Part shown: piece after piece, positions 1 through 8,067 of the stretch
Numbering within the stretch: position 1 is the stretch's first letter
How the letters are laid out: each line of letters begins with the position of its first letter
NCBI RefSeq assembly: GCF_014697545.1
Contig: NZ_JACJSA010000021.1
Location: 1 to 64,000, forward strand
DNA from: Oscillatoria sp. FACHB-1407
GTDB taxonomy: Bacteria; Cyanobacteriota; Cyanobacteriia; Elainellales; Elainellaceae
Length of the DNA stretch: 64,000 nt
Direction of reading: 5' to 3'
Made by a program: the position numbers and the translations under genes
The notes under the pieces: generated by a model
Database searches by the model: none
Told to the model about the DNA's origin: nothing
Seen by the model: only the letters and a program-made list of their open reading frames with translations

Positions 1-222
1 GCCATACATGAGAGAACCAGATACAGGCTCACGGATACCATCGATGTCTACAGGAGGTGCAGCAACGAAGGCAATGATGAAGCAGATGGTTGCAGCCAGC
101 AATGTGGGGATCATCAACACGCCGAACCAGCCTACATACAGGCGGTTGTCAGTGCTAGTAACCCACTGACAGAACTGCTCCCACAGATTTGCGCTCTCGC
201 GCTTCTGAAGTACGGTCGTCAT
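1..222 (-). CDS. psbA: Photosystem II D1 protein, N-terminal part (gene runs off left edge)
   Basis: The reverse strand encodes 74 residues starting [17 protein letters not shown], the well-known N-terminus of D1, through the first membrane helix ([21 protein letters not shown]) to SGSLMYG. D1 is the thylakoid reaction-centre subunit that carries the P680 and manganese-cluster ligands; those residues lie beyond the window edge. The start codon is the ATG on the reverse strand at 222-220. The copy seen is intact as far as it goes. Which psbA isoform it is cannot be told, because the diagnostic residues are further downstream. Confidence 0.97.
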   Translation of the reverse strand, partial: MTTVLQKRESANLWEQFCQWVTSTDNRLYVGWFGVLMIPTLLAATICFIIAFVAAPPVDIDGIREPVSGSLMYG

Positions 223-555
223 AGGTAATGAGTGCTTGTTATGTGTACAAAAATTTACAGTCGTTTATACGACTATATATGAAGCTTACGGGATTTATTT
301 CAGTTTGTAAAGGAGATTGTGAGTAAATACTTCTGAATTATTAATTTTCGTTCAGAAATTTATGACGCAACCAAATAATGCGTAAAACCCATCAATTAAA
401 GCTCTTTACCAGCAAGCTTGCATTCCACCCAACATCCCTGGATCTTCTGTAGACCTACCCTGGCCATTCCTAGAGCTAGTTTTCAGGCTCAGGCTCAATA
501 TTCTGTTTCATAATTAGAAACATTACTTGTTTAAGAAATATTTTTCATTTCAACC
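223..555. promoter_or_regulatory. Divergent psbA/cofG upstream region
   Basis: This 333-bp gap separates divergent psbA and cofG and so must hold both promoters. On the psbA strand a TTTACA hexamer (306-311) is followed after 17 nt by TAAGCT (283-288), and a TATATA lies further on near 274-279; which pair is used is unclear. Nearer the gene, a small hairpin in the presumed psbA leader (259-274, AGTCGT-TTAT-ACGACT) could affect message stability or translation. Nothing else is recognised. Confidence 0.4.
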
Positions 556-1524
556 GTGTTACCTGTCATTACCTACAGTCCCGCTTACACGGTGGTTCCC
601 ACCTATGAGTGTTTTAATGCCTGCACTTATTGCAATTTTCGGGTACAACCAGGAACGGATGAGTGGCTGAGTTTGACCCATGCTGAAGCTGAGTTACAGC
701 AGTTGCAAGCATGCGGAGTCATTGAGATTTTGATCTTGAGCGGTGAGGTGCATCCCCTCCATCCTCAGCGATCGGAGTGGTTTCAACGGATTTATGCGTT
801 GTGTGAGTTAGCCTTACGGCTTGGCTTTCTGCCTCACACCAATGTGGGACCCCTGAGTTTTGAGGAGATGGCCGCTTTGAAACAGGTGAATGTATCGATG
901 GGGTTGATGGTGGAGCAGGTAACCCCAAAATTGTTACAAACCGTTCACAAATATGCTCCCAGTAAAGTTCCAGAGGTGCGGCTACAACAGTTGGCATGGG
1001 CAGGGGAACTGAGAATTCCCTATACGACAGGATTGCTGTTGGGTATTGGGGAGACGCAAGCTGATTGGCGGGATACGTTGCAGGCGATCGCCCATCTACA
1101 CTCCAAATGGGGTCACATCCAGGAGGTCATCCTGCAACCTCACAGTCCGGGGCAATCACAAGCCGAGCAGGGCAACCCATTTCCCGCTGAGAAATTAGTT
1201 GAAGTCGTGGCGATCGCCCGTGAAATTCTCCCTGAGGACATCACCTTACAAATTCCTCCCAATCTAATTCCAGAGCCATCAATCCTGCTGGCCTGTATTG
1301 CAGCAGGTGCCAGAGATTTGGGGGGCATTGGTCCCACCGATGAGGTCAACCCTGACTATCCGCATCCCCATGATGAGGCGATCGCGATAGTCCTTAATCA
1401 AGCAGGTTGGCAATTAGTACCCCGTTTACCGATTTATCCCAAATATGACAAATGGTTGCCCCCACAATTACAGGAGGCAACCCAACGATGGCGTGAAAAA
1501 TTGAAGACGCAACAAAAAACGTAG
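556..1524 (+). CDS. cofG: FO synthase subunit 1, radical SAM enzyme CofG
   Basis: A 322-residue radical SAM protein. The N-terminus YSPAYTVVPTYECFNACTYC carries the CX3CX2C cluster motif (C19, C23, C26) in the sequence context typical of CofG. With CofH, CofG builds 7,8-didemethyl-8-hydroxy-5-deazariboflavin, which cyanobacteria use as a photolyase antenna chromophore. No cofH is present in the window, which is common because the two genes are often unlinked. The start is GTG; no in-frame ATG precedes it and the conserved N-terminus begins at once. The stop codon overlaps a strong hairpin. The length matches the family. Confidence 0.93.
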   Translation: MLPVITYSPAYTVVPTYECFNACTYCNFRVQPGTDEWLSLTHAEAELQQLQACGVIEILILSGEVHPLHPQRSEWFQRIYALCELALRLGFLPHTNVGPLSFEEMAALKQVNVSMGLMVEQVTPKLLQTVHKYAPSKVPEVRLQQLAWAGELRIPYTTGLLLGIGETQADWRDTLQAIAHLHSKWGHIQEVILQPHSPGQSQAEQGNPFPAEKLVEVVAIAREILPEDITLQIPPNLIPEPSILLACIAAGARDLGGIGPTDEVNPDYPHPHDEAIAIVLNQAGWQLVPRLPIYPKYDKWLPPQLQEATQRWREKLKTQQKT

Positions 1525-1553
1525 CAGGGGTTTGGCAATGCCAAACCCCTGCT
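1523..1553. terminator. Perfect hairpin between convergent cofG and folE
   Basis: Two 15-nt arms (AGCAGGGGTTTGGCA and its complement) flank a single base. The hairpin overlaps the cofG stop codon. It has no T-run, so it may act as a processing or bidirectional termination hairpin. The same GGGGxTTGGCA-type stem recurs in the leaders of the TIR-WD40 genes, so it is also a dispersed palindromic repeat. Confidence 0.6.
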
Positions 1554-1564
1554 AAACCCTTGGG

Positions 1565-1628
1565 TTAGGACGGAGTGCAGGGGTTTCATCCCTGGCTGGG
1601 GACACAGTCCCACACCCCCATGTCCTAA
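1565..1628. repeat. 64-bp palindromic element, family C copy 1
   Basis: The element is bounded by perfect inverted ends TTAGGAC/GTCCTAA. Its reverse complement aligns along its whole length with 61980-62044, sharing blocks such as TTAGGACAT, GGGTGTGGG and ACCCCTGCAC. It lies between the convergent cofG and folE genes and contains no ORF. It is probably a very small non-autonomous mobile element. Confidence 0.6.
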
Positions 1629-1656
1629 ATAAAGTGGCGGTCGCCATAAATCGGCA

Positions 1657-2379
1657 TTAGAAGAACGCAGGCTGATGACGAATCAGGCTCAAGAACTCTT
1701 CGCGAGTCTTTGAATCGTCCTGGAAAACACCCAGCATGGCACTCGTGACCGTCCAGGAACCTGGTTTTTGCACACCACGCATGACCATGCACATGTGAGT
1801 TGCTTCCATTACAACCGCAACACCTCTCGGCTCCAGGATTGCCTGGACTGCTTCAGCAATCTGGCGAGTCAACCGTTCTTGCACTTGCAGACGACGAGAA
1901 TACATTTCAACAATGCGGGCTAACTTGCTCAACCCCACCACTTTCTGGTTAGGGATGTAGGCAACGTGAGCTTTACCCATGAAGGGCAGCATGTGATGTT
2001 CACACAAGCTGAAAACGTTGATGTCTCGCACCAACACCATCTCGTTGTGTCCCTCGTCAAAGATGGCGTTATTGACCAATTCTTCCAACGACTGATTGTA
2101 GCCACTGGTCAAAAACTGCATTGCCTCAGCAACCCGTTTGGGGGTTTTGAGCAGACCTTCCCGATCGGGATCTTCACCCACCCCAATTAACATGGTACGC
2201 ACCGCTTCCATCATTTCTTCGGTAGAAACTTCTACCGTTGCCTCACGATTGATAGTTTGCCCGCTGGGCGTCGTGCGGTCAGGACGGACAGAAACATGGA
2301 TGGGTTCAGGAGTTTCTGAGGATTGGGGCTTTGAGGTCTGTTGGTTAGAACCGTTGTGGCCGTTAGAAGCAATAGTCAT
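1657..2379 (-). CDS. folE: GTP cyclohydrolase I
   Basis: This 240-residue protein is a type IA GTP cyclohydrolase, which converts GTP to 7,8-dihydroneopterin triphosphate for folate and biopterin-type cofactors. The catalytic core begins near residue 50 after a hydrophilic, Ser/Asn/Thr-rich extension. The zinc ligands are visible as C126 and H129 in LCEHHMLPF and C197 in THMCMVM. An SDR gene ends 55 bp upstream on the same strand, so the two may form an operon. A pterin dehydratase homologue lies at 61455 in the same window. Confidence 0.95.
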   Translation of the reverse strand: MTIASNGHNGSNQQTSKPQSSETPEPIHVSVRPDRTTPSGQTINREATVEVSTEEMMEAVRTMLIGVGEDPDREGLLKTPKRVAEAMQFLTSGYNQSLEELVNNAIFDEGHNEMVLVRDINVFSLCEHHMLPFMGKAHVAYIPNQKVVGLSKLARIVEMYSRRLQVQERLTRQIAEAVQAILEPRGVAVVMEATHMCMVMRGVQKPGSWTVTSAMLGVFQDDSKTREEFLSLIRHQPAFF

Positions 2380-2434
2380 AATGATCTAAGTCAAGTCTCC
2401 GAGAGTGATTGGACAAACGTAAACACACGAAACT

Positions 2435-3157
2435 TTAGAGCGCGCCACCGCTGGGCATTACGGTCAATTCTTGGATCACGGCATGAGAAGGCAGTGAGGC
2501 AGCATGAAGAATTGACTGAGCCACAACGTCAGGAGTCAGCATTTTGGAGCGATCAAAATCAGCCTGTACCGTATCGGTATCCCAAATGGGAGTATTCACC
2601 GAACCGGGGCTAATAACGACAACCCGAACGCCATGGGGACGTTCTTCTGCCGCCAGGATTTTAGAGAGGCTGATCAGTCCTGCTTTGCTGACGCTATATG
2701 CCCCCCAATCTGGAAAGGAGGCATATCCCGCGATCGACGCAATATTGATAATGGTGCCCTGCTGGCGATCGCGCATCCCCGGCAGAACCGCCTGAATACA
2801 CAGCAAAACACTGGTCAGATTGAGGTTGAGTACGGCTTGCCAATCTGCCAGAGGCATCTCTGCCAGAGCACCTGTATATCCCATACCAGCGTTATTGACG
2901 AGGATATCAATGGGATGACGAGCCGCAATCTGGGCGATCGCCTCCCGCACCTGCTCGACCTGAGCTAAATCGAGGGAGTAGGTATTGACCTCGACCCCCT
3001 GCTGGCGGGCTTTGGTGGCGACCTCCTCAAGGCGATCGGCTGAGCGACCAATCAGCACTAAATTTGCCCCTGCCTCCGCAAAAGCCAGGGCAGTTTCTCT
3101 GCCAATTCCACTACTTGCTCCCGTAATGAGGGTGCAACGATTGGTTAAAAGCGTCAT
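2435..3157 (-). CDS. Short-chain dehydrogenase/reductase (YdfG-like)
   Basis: A 240-residue classical SDR with Rossmann motif TGASSGIG (residues 12-19), the NNAG motif and a YSVSK catalytic Tyr/Lys pair. The reading frame extends 20 residues upstream, but the extension (MTNAKNFFHLPL...) is not SDR-like, so I place the start at the ATG before LLTNRCTLITG. It lies 55 bp upstream of folE on the same strand, which makes a pteridine substrate (sepiapterin-reductase-like) conceivable. The family is too broad for that to be more than a guess. Confidence 0.85.
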   Translation of the reverse strand: MTLLTNRCTLITGASSGIGRETALAFAEAGANLVLIGRSADRLEEVATKARQQGVEVNTYSLDLAQVEQVREAIAQIAARHPIDILVNNAGMGYTGALAEMPLADWQAVLNLNLTSVLLCIQAVLPGMRDRQQGTIINIASIAGYASFPDWGAYSVSKAGLISLSKILAAEERPHGVRVVVISPGSVNTPIWDTDTVQADFDRSKMLTPDVVAQSILHAASLPSHAVIQELTVMPSGGAL

Positions 3158-3579
3158 AAAGAATGAAGGTTGAGCAAAGGTTAGGGGCAAATGGAAAAAA
3201 TTCTTGGCGTTAGTCAACTGGAGCCTGTGGCGAGGGCAAGCCGTACATGTTGACTCAAAAGGCAGTTTTAATGATTGAGAGAAGGATTTAAGCTAAGCAT
3301 GAGGCAGTTTCCACCCTTAGTTGGGGACGAACCTGGAAGGGGTTGCTCGCTCTATCTTGGCGGCTGAGTTGCATCTAGAGAACTAGCAAGCGAGTGAGCG
3401 AGGGAGCTAGCAAGAGGTCGTAACCCAGGAGTGATCGGCGGAAACAAGAGTGAACCTCAGCGACATCGCAACATGAACAAATTTGTAAAGAATTGTATCT
3501 TACAACATTATAACATCGTCGCTTACCGAATCCATGTTGCTCAAATAACGTTGTTCAAACCACTAATTTTTCGGCTAAC
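3158..3579. other. Intergenic region between accA 3' end and the SDR gene
   Basis: A 422-bp stretch with no convincing ORF. It must carry the promoter of the SDR/folE unit on the reverse strand. A segment near 3375-3410 contains related CTAGCAAG copies (GAACTAGCAAGCGAG, GGAGCTAGCAAGAGG). I do not recognise an RNA family or mobile element here. Confidence 0.3.
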
Positions 3580-4563
3580 TTACGCTGGTACTTCTGTGAA
3601 CATGCCGATCGCCCGGAATTTTTGATAGCGCAGTTCCCGTCGCTGAGCGTGGGTCATTTGAGTTAGCTCATCTAGGTTTTGAACGAGTGCCGCTTTCAGC
3701 ACCTCTGCGGCTTTGATGGGGTTGGAATGAGCACCTCCAATTGGCTCAGTCAAGATTTGATCGAGGATACCCAAATTCTTCAAGTCTTGTGACGTGATTT
3801 TCAAGACTTCTGCTGCCTGGGGTGCTTTGCCTGCATCTTTCCAGAGAATTGCCGCACAGGCTTCGGGGCTAGCCACGTAGTAAACAGAGTGTTCAAACAT
3901 CAGGAAGCGATCGCCCACCCCAATGCCCAACGCCCCACCGGAGCCACCTTCGCCAATCACCGTACAGATAATTGGCACCTCTAAGCGAAACATTTCTCGC
4001 AGGTTGTAGGCGATCGCCTCTCCCTGCCCTAACCGCTCCGCCTCCACTCCAGGGTATGCACCAGGAGTATCAATGAAAGTGAGAATCGGCATTCCAAAGC
4101 GGTTGGCGTGTTCCATCAATCGCATGGCTTTGCGATAGCCACCGGGGGATGCCATACCAAAATTGCGGGTGACATTATCTTTGGTATCGCGTCCTTTCTG
4201 GTGTCCCAACATTACGACCGGACGACCGGCTAACCGAGCCACTCCACCCACCATTGCAGGGTCATCTGTGCCAGTGGAGCGATCGCCATGCAACTCCAAC
4301 CATTCATCCGTCATCGCCTGGATGTAGTCGAGGGTGCTGGGACGACGGGGATGACGCGCCACCTGCAAGCGTTGCGACGGGGAGAGATTGCTAAAAATTT
4401 CTTGCCGAAGCTGGGCGGCTCGCATCTCCAGATTTTGAATCTGGTCAGACACATCGACATCATTTTCCTCCGCCAATTCGCGAATTTGAGTGATGCGTGC
4501 CTCTAACTCCATCAGAGGCTTTTCAAAATCAAGCAGAATCGGTCGGCGATCGGAGTTACTCAT
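3580..4563 (-). CDS. accA: Acetyl-CoA carboxylase carboxyltransferase subunit alpha
   Basis: A 327-residue protein matching AccA over its full length. The N-terminus ([19 protein letters not shown]) is the typical coiled AccA start, followed by the carboxyltransferase core with [41 protein letters not shown] and [15 protein letters not shown]. With AccD it transfers the carboxyl group from biotin-AccB to acetyl-CoA in the first step of fatty-acid synthesis. It is a single gene, divergent from bciB across a 444-bp region. Confidence 0.97.
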   Translation of the reverse strand: MSNSDRRPILLDFEKPLMELEARITQIRELAEENDVDVSDQIQNLEMRAAQLRQEIFSNLSPSQRLQVARHPRRPSTLDYIQAMTDEWLELHGDRSTGTDDPAMVGGVARLAGRPVVMLGHQKGRDTKDNVTRNFGMASPGGYRKAMRLMEHANRFGMPILTFIDTPGAYPGVEAERLGQGEAIAYNLREMFRLEVPIICTVIGEGGSGGALGIGVGDRFLMFEHSVYYVASPEACAAILWKDAGKAPQAAEVLKITSQDLKNLGILDQILTEPIGGAHSNPIKAAEVLKAALVQNLDELTQMTHAQRRELRYQKFRAIGMFTEVPA

Positions 4564-5007
4564 GGGGCTACTGGAGATAGATTCAAGGGAGCGTTACAGG
4601 GTTAACGCTGTGCCGTTTGTTCATCACAACTATGTTTGTTCATCACAACTATGCATCACAACGGTTATGCGTTACCCATAACGACACCTCGAATGAAGTG
4701 CAATACTTCAGAATTCTAACAAAGTGTGTCGCGTCATCGGGCAATGGTCAACAGTCAGTCATGGGTATTTGAGCGCGATCGTCTGAGAGGCTAAGCTGCA
4801 TAGCCCACACCCCTTTGCTCTCGCCCCCTGCCACACTAGGTTCTTTGCCTGACCATCAGTAAATCTCTATGCACTATTCTCAAGGACGCTGATAATCAAA
4901 TCCTTGATCTTTCAGTAGCTCTGGGTCTGGCTCTACGGTATTGTGGGAAGAGGGTATTGACCTATTGATCACACATTTTTTCCCTACTTAACAAGATTTA
5001 GTTTTAC
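4564..5007. promoter_or_regulatory. Divergent accA/bciB upstream region with a tandem repeat
   Basis: A 444-bp region shared by the promoters of accA and bciB. Close to accA there are two perfect tandem copies of GTTTGTTCATCACAACTAT (4615-4633 and 4634-4652), followed by a partial third (GCATCACAACGGTTATG). Their position, 50-90 bp upstream of the accA start, suits a regulator site, but no known motif is matched. The rest holds no ORF of note. Confidence 0.5.
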
Positions 5008-6252
5008 ATGACTTCTACCCATCCTCCTCTCTCAGCGAGTGATTTTCCCGCTGACTCTCATCCGTCCTCTGCAAGCCATCGCAAAGCGAAAGCACTAAAG
5101 ACCGGAAGCCGTCGCCCTGCAAAGGAATTGTGTAGCGAATGTGGGTTGTGTGACACCTATTACATTCACTACGTGAAAGAGGCTTGTGCCTTTCTCAATC
5201 AGCAGGTGGCGGATCTAGAGGAACAGACTCACGGACGGAGCCGTGATCTGCGAAATCCAGAGGATCTGTATTTTGGGGTAAATCAAACCATGATGGCAGC
5301 CCGCCGGATTGAGCCGATCGATGGGGCACAGTGGACGGGCATTGTTAGCTCGATCGCCATTGAGATGTTGAATCGCGGTCTGGTCGAAGGCGTCGTGTGT
5401 GTACAAAACACCAAAGAAGACCGTTTTCAACCGATGCCTGTGATTGCTCGTACTCCAGAAGAAATTTTGGCAGCACGGGTGAACAAGCCAACCCTATCGC
5501 CGAACCTCTCGGTTTTAGAACAGATTGAGCAGTCAGGCATGAAACGACTGCTAGTGATTGGGGTAGGATGCCAGATTCAGGCTTTGCGGGCGGTTGAGAA
5601 GAAGTTGGGTCTGGAAAAGCTGTATGTATTGGGCACGCCTTGTGTCGATAATGTGACTCGTGAGGGATTGCAAAAGTTCTTAGAAACCACCAGTCGATCG
5701 CCCCAAACGGTGGTTCACTATGAATTTATGCAAGACTATCGGGTTCACTTCAAACACGAAGATGGTTCCGTTGAAACCGTTCCCTTTTTTGGGCTGAAAA
5801 CCAATCAACTCAAAGATGTGTTTGCCCCATCCTGCATGAGTTGTTTTGACTACGTCAATTCCTTAGCCGATCTCGTGGTGGGTTACATGGGTGCCCCTTA
5901 TGGATGGCAATGGATCGTCGTTCGCAATGATTTGGGTCAGACCATGTTGGATTTGGTGTGGAATCAGATTGAAACCCAACCCGTGATGTCGCAGGGCGAT
6001 CGCCATCAGGCTGTGCAGCAGAGTATTCCAGCGTATGACAAAGGCGTAACTCTGCCGATGTGGGCCGCCAAACTCATGGGCGTAGTGATCGACAAAATCG
6101 GTCCCAAAGGGTTGGAGTATGCCCGGTTCTCGATCGACTCCCACTTCACCCGCAACTATTTGTATCTGAAGCGCAACCACCCCGAAAAGCTAGAGGCACA
6201 CGTCCCCGACTACGCCAAGCGCATTGTGGAACAATACGAGTTACCCGATTAA
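5008..6252 (+). CDS. bciB: 3,8-divinyl (proto)chlorophyllide 8-vinyl reductase, BciB type
   Basis: A 414-residue protein of the F420-hydrogenase beta-subunit/HCAR family. Cyanobacterial members (Slr1923 of Synechocystis) reduce the 8-vinyl group during chlorophyll synthesis, using ferredoxin, Fe-S clusters and FAD. Cysteines for a cluster are seen at C42, C45, C48 and C60 (CSECGLCDTYYIHY...C), with more in GVGCQIQALRAV, GTPCVDN and PSCMSCFDYVN. The first 30 residues are a Ser/Pro-rich tail. The related 7-hydroxymethyl chlorophyll reductase is the main alternative, but cyanobacterial members of this length are BciB. Confidence 0.88.
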   Translation: MTSTHPPLSASDFPADSHPSSASHRKAKALKTGSRRPAKELCSECGLCDTYYIHYVKEACAFLNQQVADLEEQTHGRSRDLRNPEDLYFGVNQTMMAARRIEPIDGAQWTGIVSSIAIEMLNRGLVEGVVCVQNTKEDRFQPMPVIARTPEEILAARVNKPTLSPNLSVLEQIEQSGMKRLLVIGVGCQIQALRAVEKKLGLEKLYVLGTPCVDNVTREGLQKFLETTSRSPQTVVHYEFMQDYRVHFKHEDGSVETVPFFGLKTNQLKDVFAPSCMSCFDYVNSLADLVVGYMGAPYGWQWIVVRNDLGQTMLDLVWNQIETQPVMSQGDRHQAVQQSIPAYDKGVTLPMWAAKLMGVVIDKIGPKGLEYARFSIDSHFTRNYLYLKRNHPEKLEAHVPDYAKRIVEQYELPD

Positions 6253-6443
6253 AGGATGCTTAGATAAATTGCTCCTTCTCGAATAAAAATGCTATTCTCA
6301 AGCGGAAAACTTGAGGCAATTAGCCTAATCCAGCTTTGATGCTGGAGCGGAGGAACCAGTTATTGGGGCGTATCTCTGGCACCAGAGAAGGAGATTTCTC
6401 ACTTCTAGCCCGCCAGCTAACTTCGTCGGCTTTGAGGAAAAAC

Positions 6444-7787
6444 ATGGACAATTGGCAGGCTGTTACCGCACTGGTTACGTTTGCAACAGTTATCGCGCTG
6501 ATCATGACTGAATGGCTGCATCTAATGATTGCGGCTATGTTGGGGGCGTTGTTGCTGATCTTCCTCAACATCATGACCCTGGATGAGGCGATCGCCTACA
6601 TCAGCAAAAGCCACGCTACTTTAGGCTTATTTTTTGGTGTCATGGTGATGGTGCGTGCCTTTGAACCCACCAAGATTTTTGAGTATTTGGCAACTCAGAT
6701 CGTGATTCTCGCAAAAGGCGAGGGGAAACGGTTGCTGTTGGGCGTCGTAGCGATTACTACACCCATTTGTGCAGTGCTACCGAACGCCACAACGGTTATG
6801 CTGCTGGCTCCACTCATTCCACCGATGGCGGAGGAACTGGGCGTGAACTTTGTACCACTGCTGATTCTGATGGTGTTTGTCGCCAACAGTGCTGGATTGC
6901 TGACGCTAGTCGGTGATCCCGCTACCTTCATCGTAGGAGACGCCATCAACATCAGTTTTACCGATTATCTGGGACGCATGAGTTTGGGTGGGGCGATCGC
7001 CATTCTGGTTGTGGTCGTCCTGTTACCCATCCTCTTCCCCAAGATCTGGCGTAAAAAACTTGACAACTTAAATCAACTGCCTCACCCCCAGATCAACCAT
7101 CCGCGCATCCTGGCAGTTGGTGGGGTTATTGTTGCGCTGGTGCTGATCTTCTTTGTCATTGGCGAAACGTTACCTGTTCCAATTTCACCTGCTACGGTTG
7201 CTCTTTTTGGGGCAGCCTTGTGCCTCCTACTCACCCATCACAGCAAGATCGACTCAGTCCACAATATTCTGCGAGATGTGGATTGGAGCACGCTGATCTT
7301 TTTCATGAGCACGTTTGTGCTGATTGGCGGATTAGAAAAAACAGGTGTGATCGGTGCCGCATCAGGCGTTTTGGCGTTTGTGTTGGGTAAAAATATTGTC
7401 ATCGGGTCATTAGTATTAATCTTTCTAATTGGTTTGTTGTCCAGTGTGGTGCCTAATATTCCCCTGGTTGTAGCGATGGTGCCCCTGTTAAAGCAATATG
7501 TAGTAACGGTTGGGTTAGCTCCACCAGAGGTGCTCAGCCCCGATTTTGCAGGACAATTTCCGGTGGAAACGCTGCCACTGTTCTATGCCATGATGTACGG
7601 TGCAACCTTGGGAGGCAACGGTACACTGGTCGGCGCATCATCCAATATCGTCGCTGCCGGGATTGCAGAACAGCACGGCAAACGAATTTCCTTCAAACGG
7701 TTTTTGCGCTATAGCATCCCAGTCACAGTTGCACAGCTTGTGGCGGTTAGCCTCTTCGTTCTAGTCCGTTTTTTATTGTTGAGATGA
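6444..7787 (+). CDS. ArsB/NhaD/SLC13-type ion permease
   Basis: A 447-residue integral membrane protein of the ion-transporter superfamily, with about eleven hydrophobic helices. Family hallmarks include the repeated pore loops AVLPNATTVMLLAP and VPNIPLVVAMVPL, GDPATFIVGD, and GNGTLVGASSNIV near the end. The frame is open upstream to 6336, but the ATG at 6444 has a good AGGAA ribosome site and starts just before the first helix, so I use it. The substrate could be Na+/H+, arsenite, sulfate or a dicarboxylate. The arsenic island is 38 kb away, so arsenite is not implied by context. Confidence 0.8.
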   Translation: MDNWQAVTALVTFATVIALIMTEWLHLMIAAMLGALLLIFLNIMTLDEAIAYISKSHATLGLFFGVMVMVRAFEPTKIFEYLATQIVILAKGEGKRLLLGVVAITTPICAVLPNATTVMLLAPLIPPMAEELGVNFVPLLILMVFVANSAGLLTLVGDPATFIVGDAINISFTDYLGRMSLGGAIAILVVVVLLPILFPKIWRKKLDNLNQLPHPQINHPRILAVGGVIVALVLIFFVIGETLPVPISPATVALFGAALCLLLTHHSKIDSVHNILRDVDWSTLIFFMSTFVLIGGLEKTGVIGAASGVLAFVLGKNIVIGSLVLIFLIGLLSSVVPNIPLVVAMVPLLKQYVVTVGLAPPEVLSPDFAGQFPVETLPLFYAMMYGATLGGNGTLVGASSNIVAAGIAEQHGKRISFKRFLRYSIPVTVAQLVAVSLFVLVRFLLLR

Positions 7788-7911
7788 TTGCGCTATAGCA
7801 ATCCTGTTTGATTTGTGAAGAAGCTGGAACAGGACAGAGCAATTTCCACCATTTGTTTAGAAATGCTGTCGATCATCAGCGTTAAAAAATATCAAGACCT
7901 GCTTTCCACTC

Positions 7912-8067
7912 GCGTAAAACTCACCCGATCGGGTGAAGAGTTATCATAGCCCCCTCACAACCTAATACCGATAAGCGGTGTTTAGGGACATGACATTTAG
8001 AAGGGGATTGGCACTGCCAGTCCTCTTCTGAGGTCTATCAAGTGTTCAACTCAAGTGGAACATCTTC
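7912..8067 (+). promoter_or_regulatory. Conserved leader of TIR-WD40 gene 1 (copy A)
   Basis: This 156-bp leader is closely matched by 11568-11723 and in part by 15206-15265, each directly upstream of a TIR-WD40 start codon. It contains the 16-bp perfect palindrome TCACCCGATCGGGTGA (7921-7936), then AGAGTTATCATAGCCCCCTC, then a hairpin near 7999-8022 (GGGGATTGGCA...TGCCAGTCCTC) about 45 nt before the start. The palindrome is a candidate operator. Promoter hexamers are not assigned. Confidence 0.65.

Noticed and set aside
6444-7787. Reading the permease as the ArsB arsenite pump
   Set aside because: The superfamily is shared by many ion carriers, the gene is 38 kb from the arsenic island and Acr3 already serves there.
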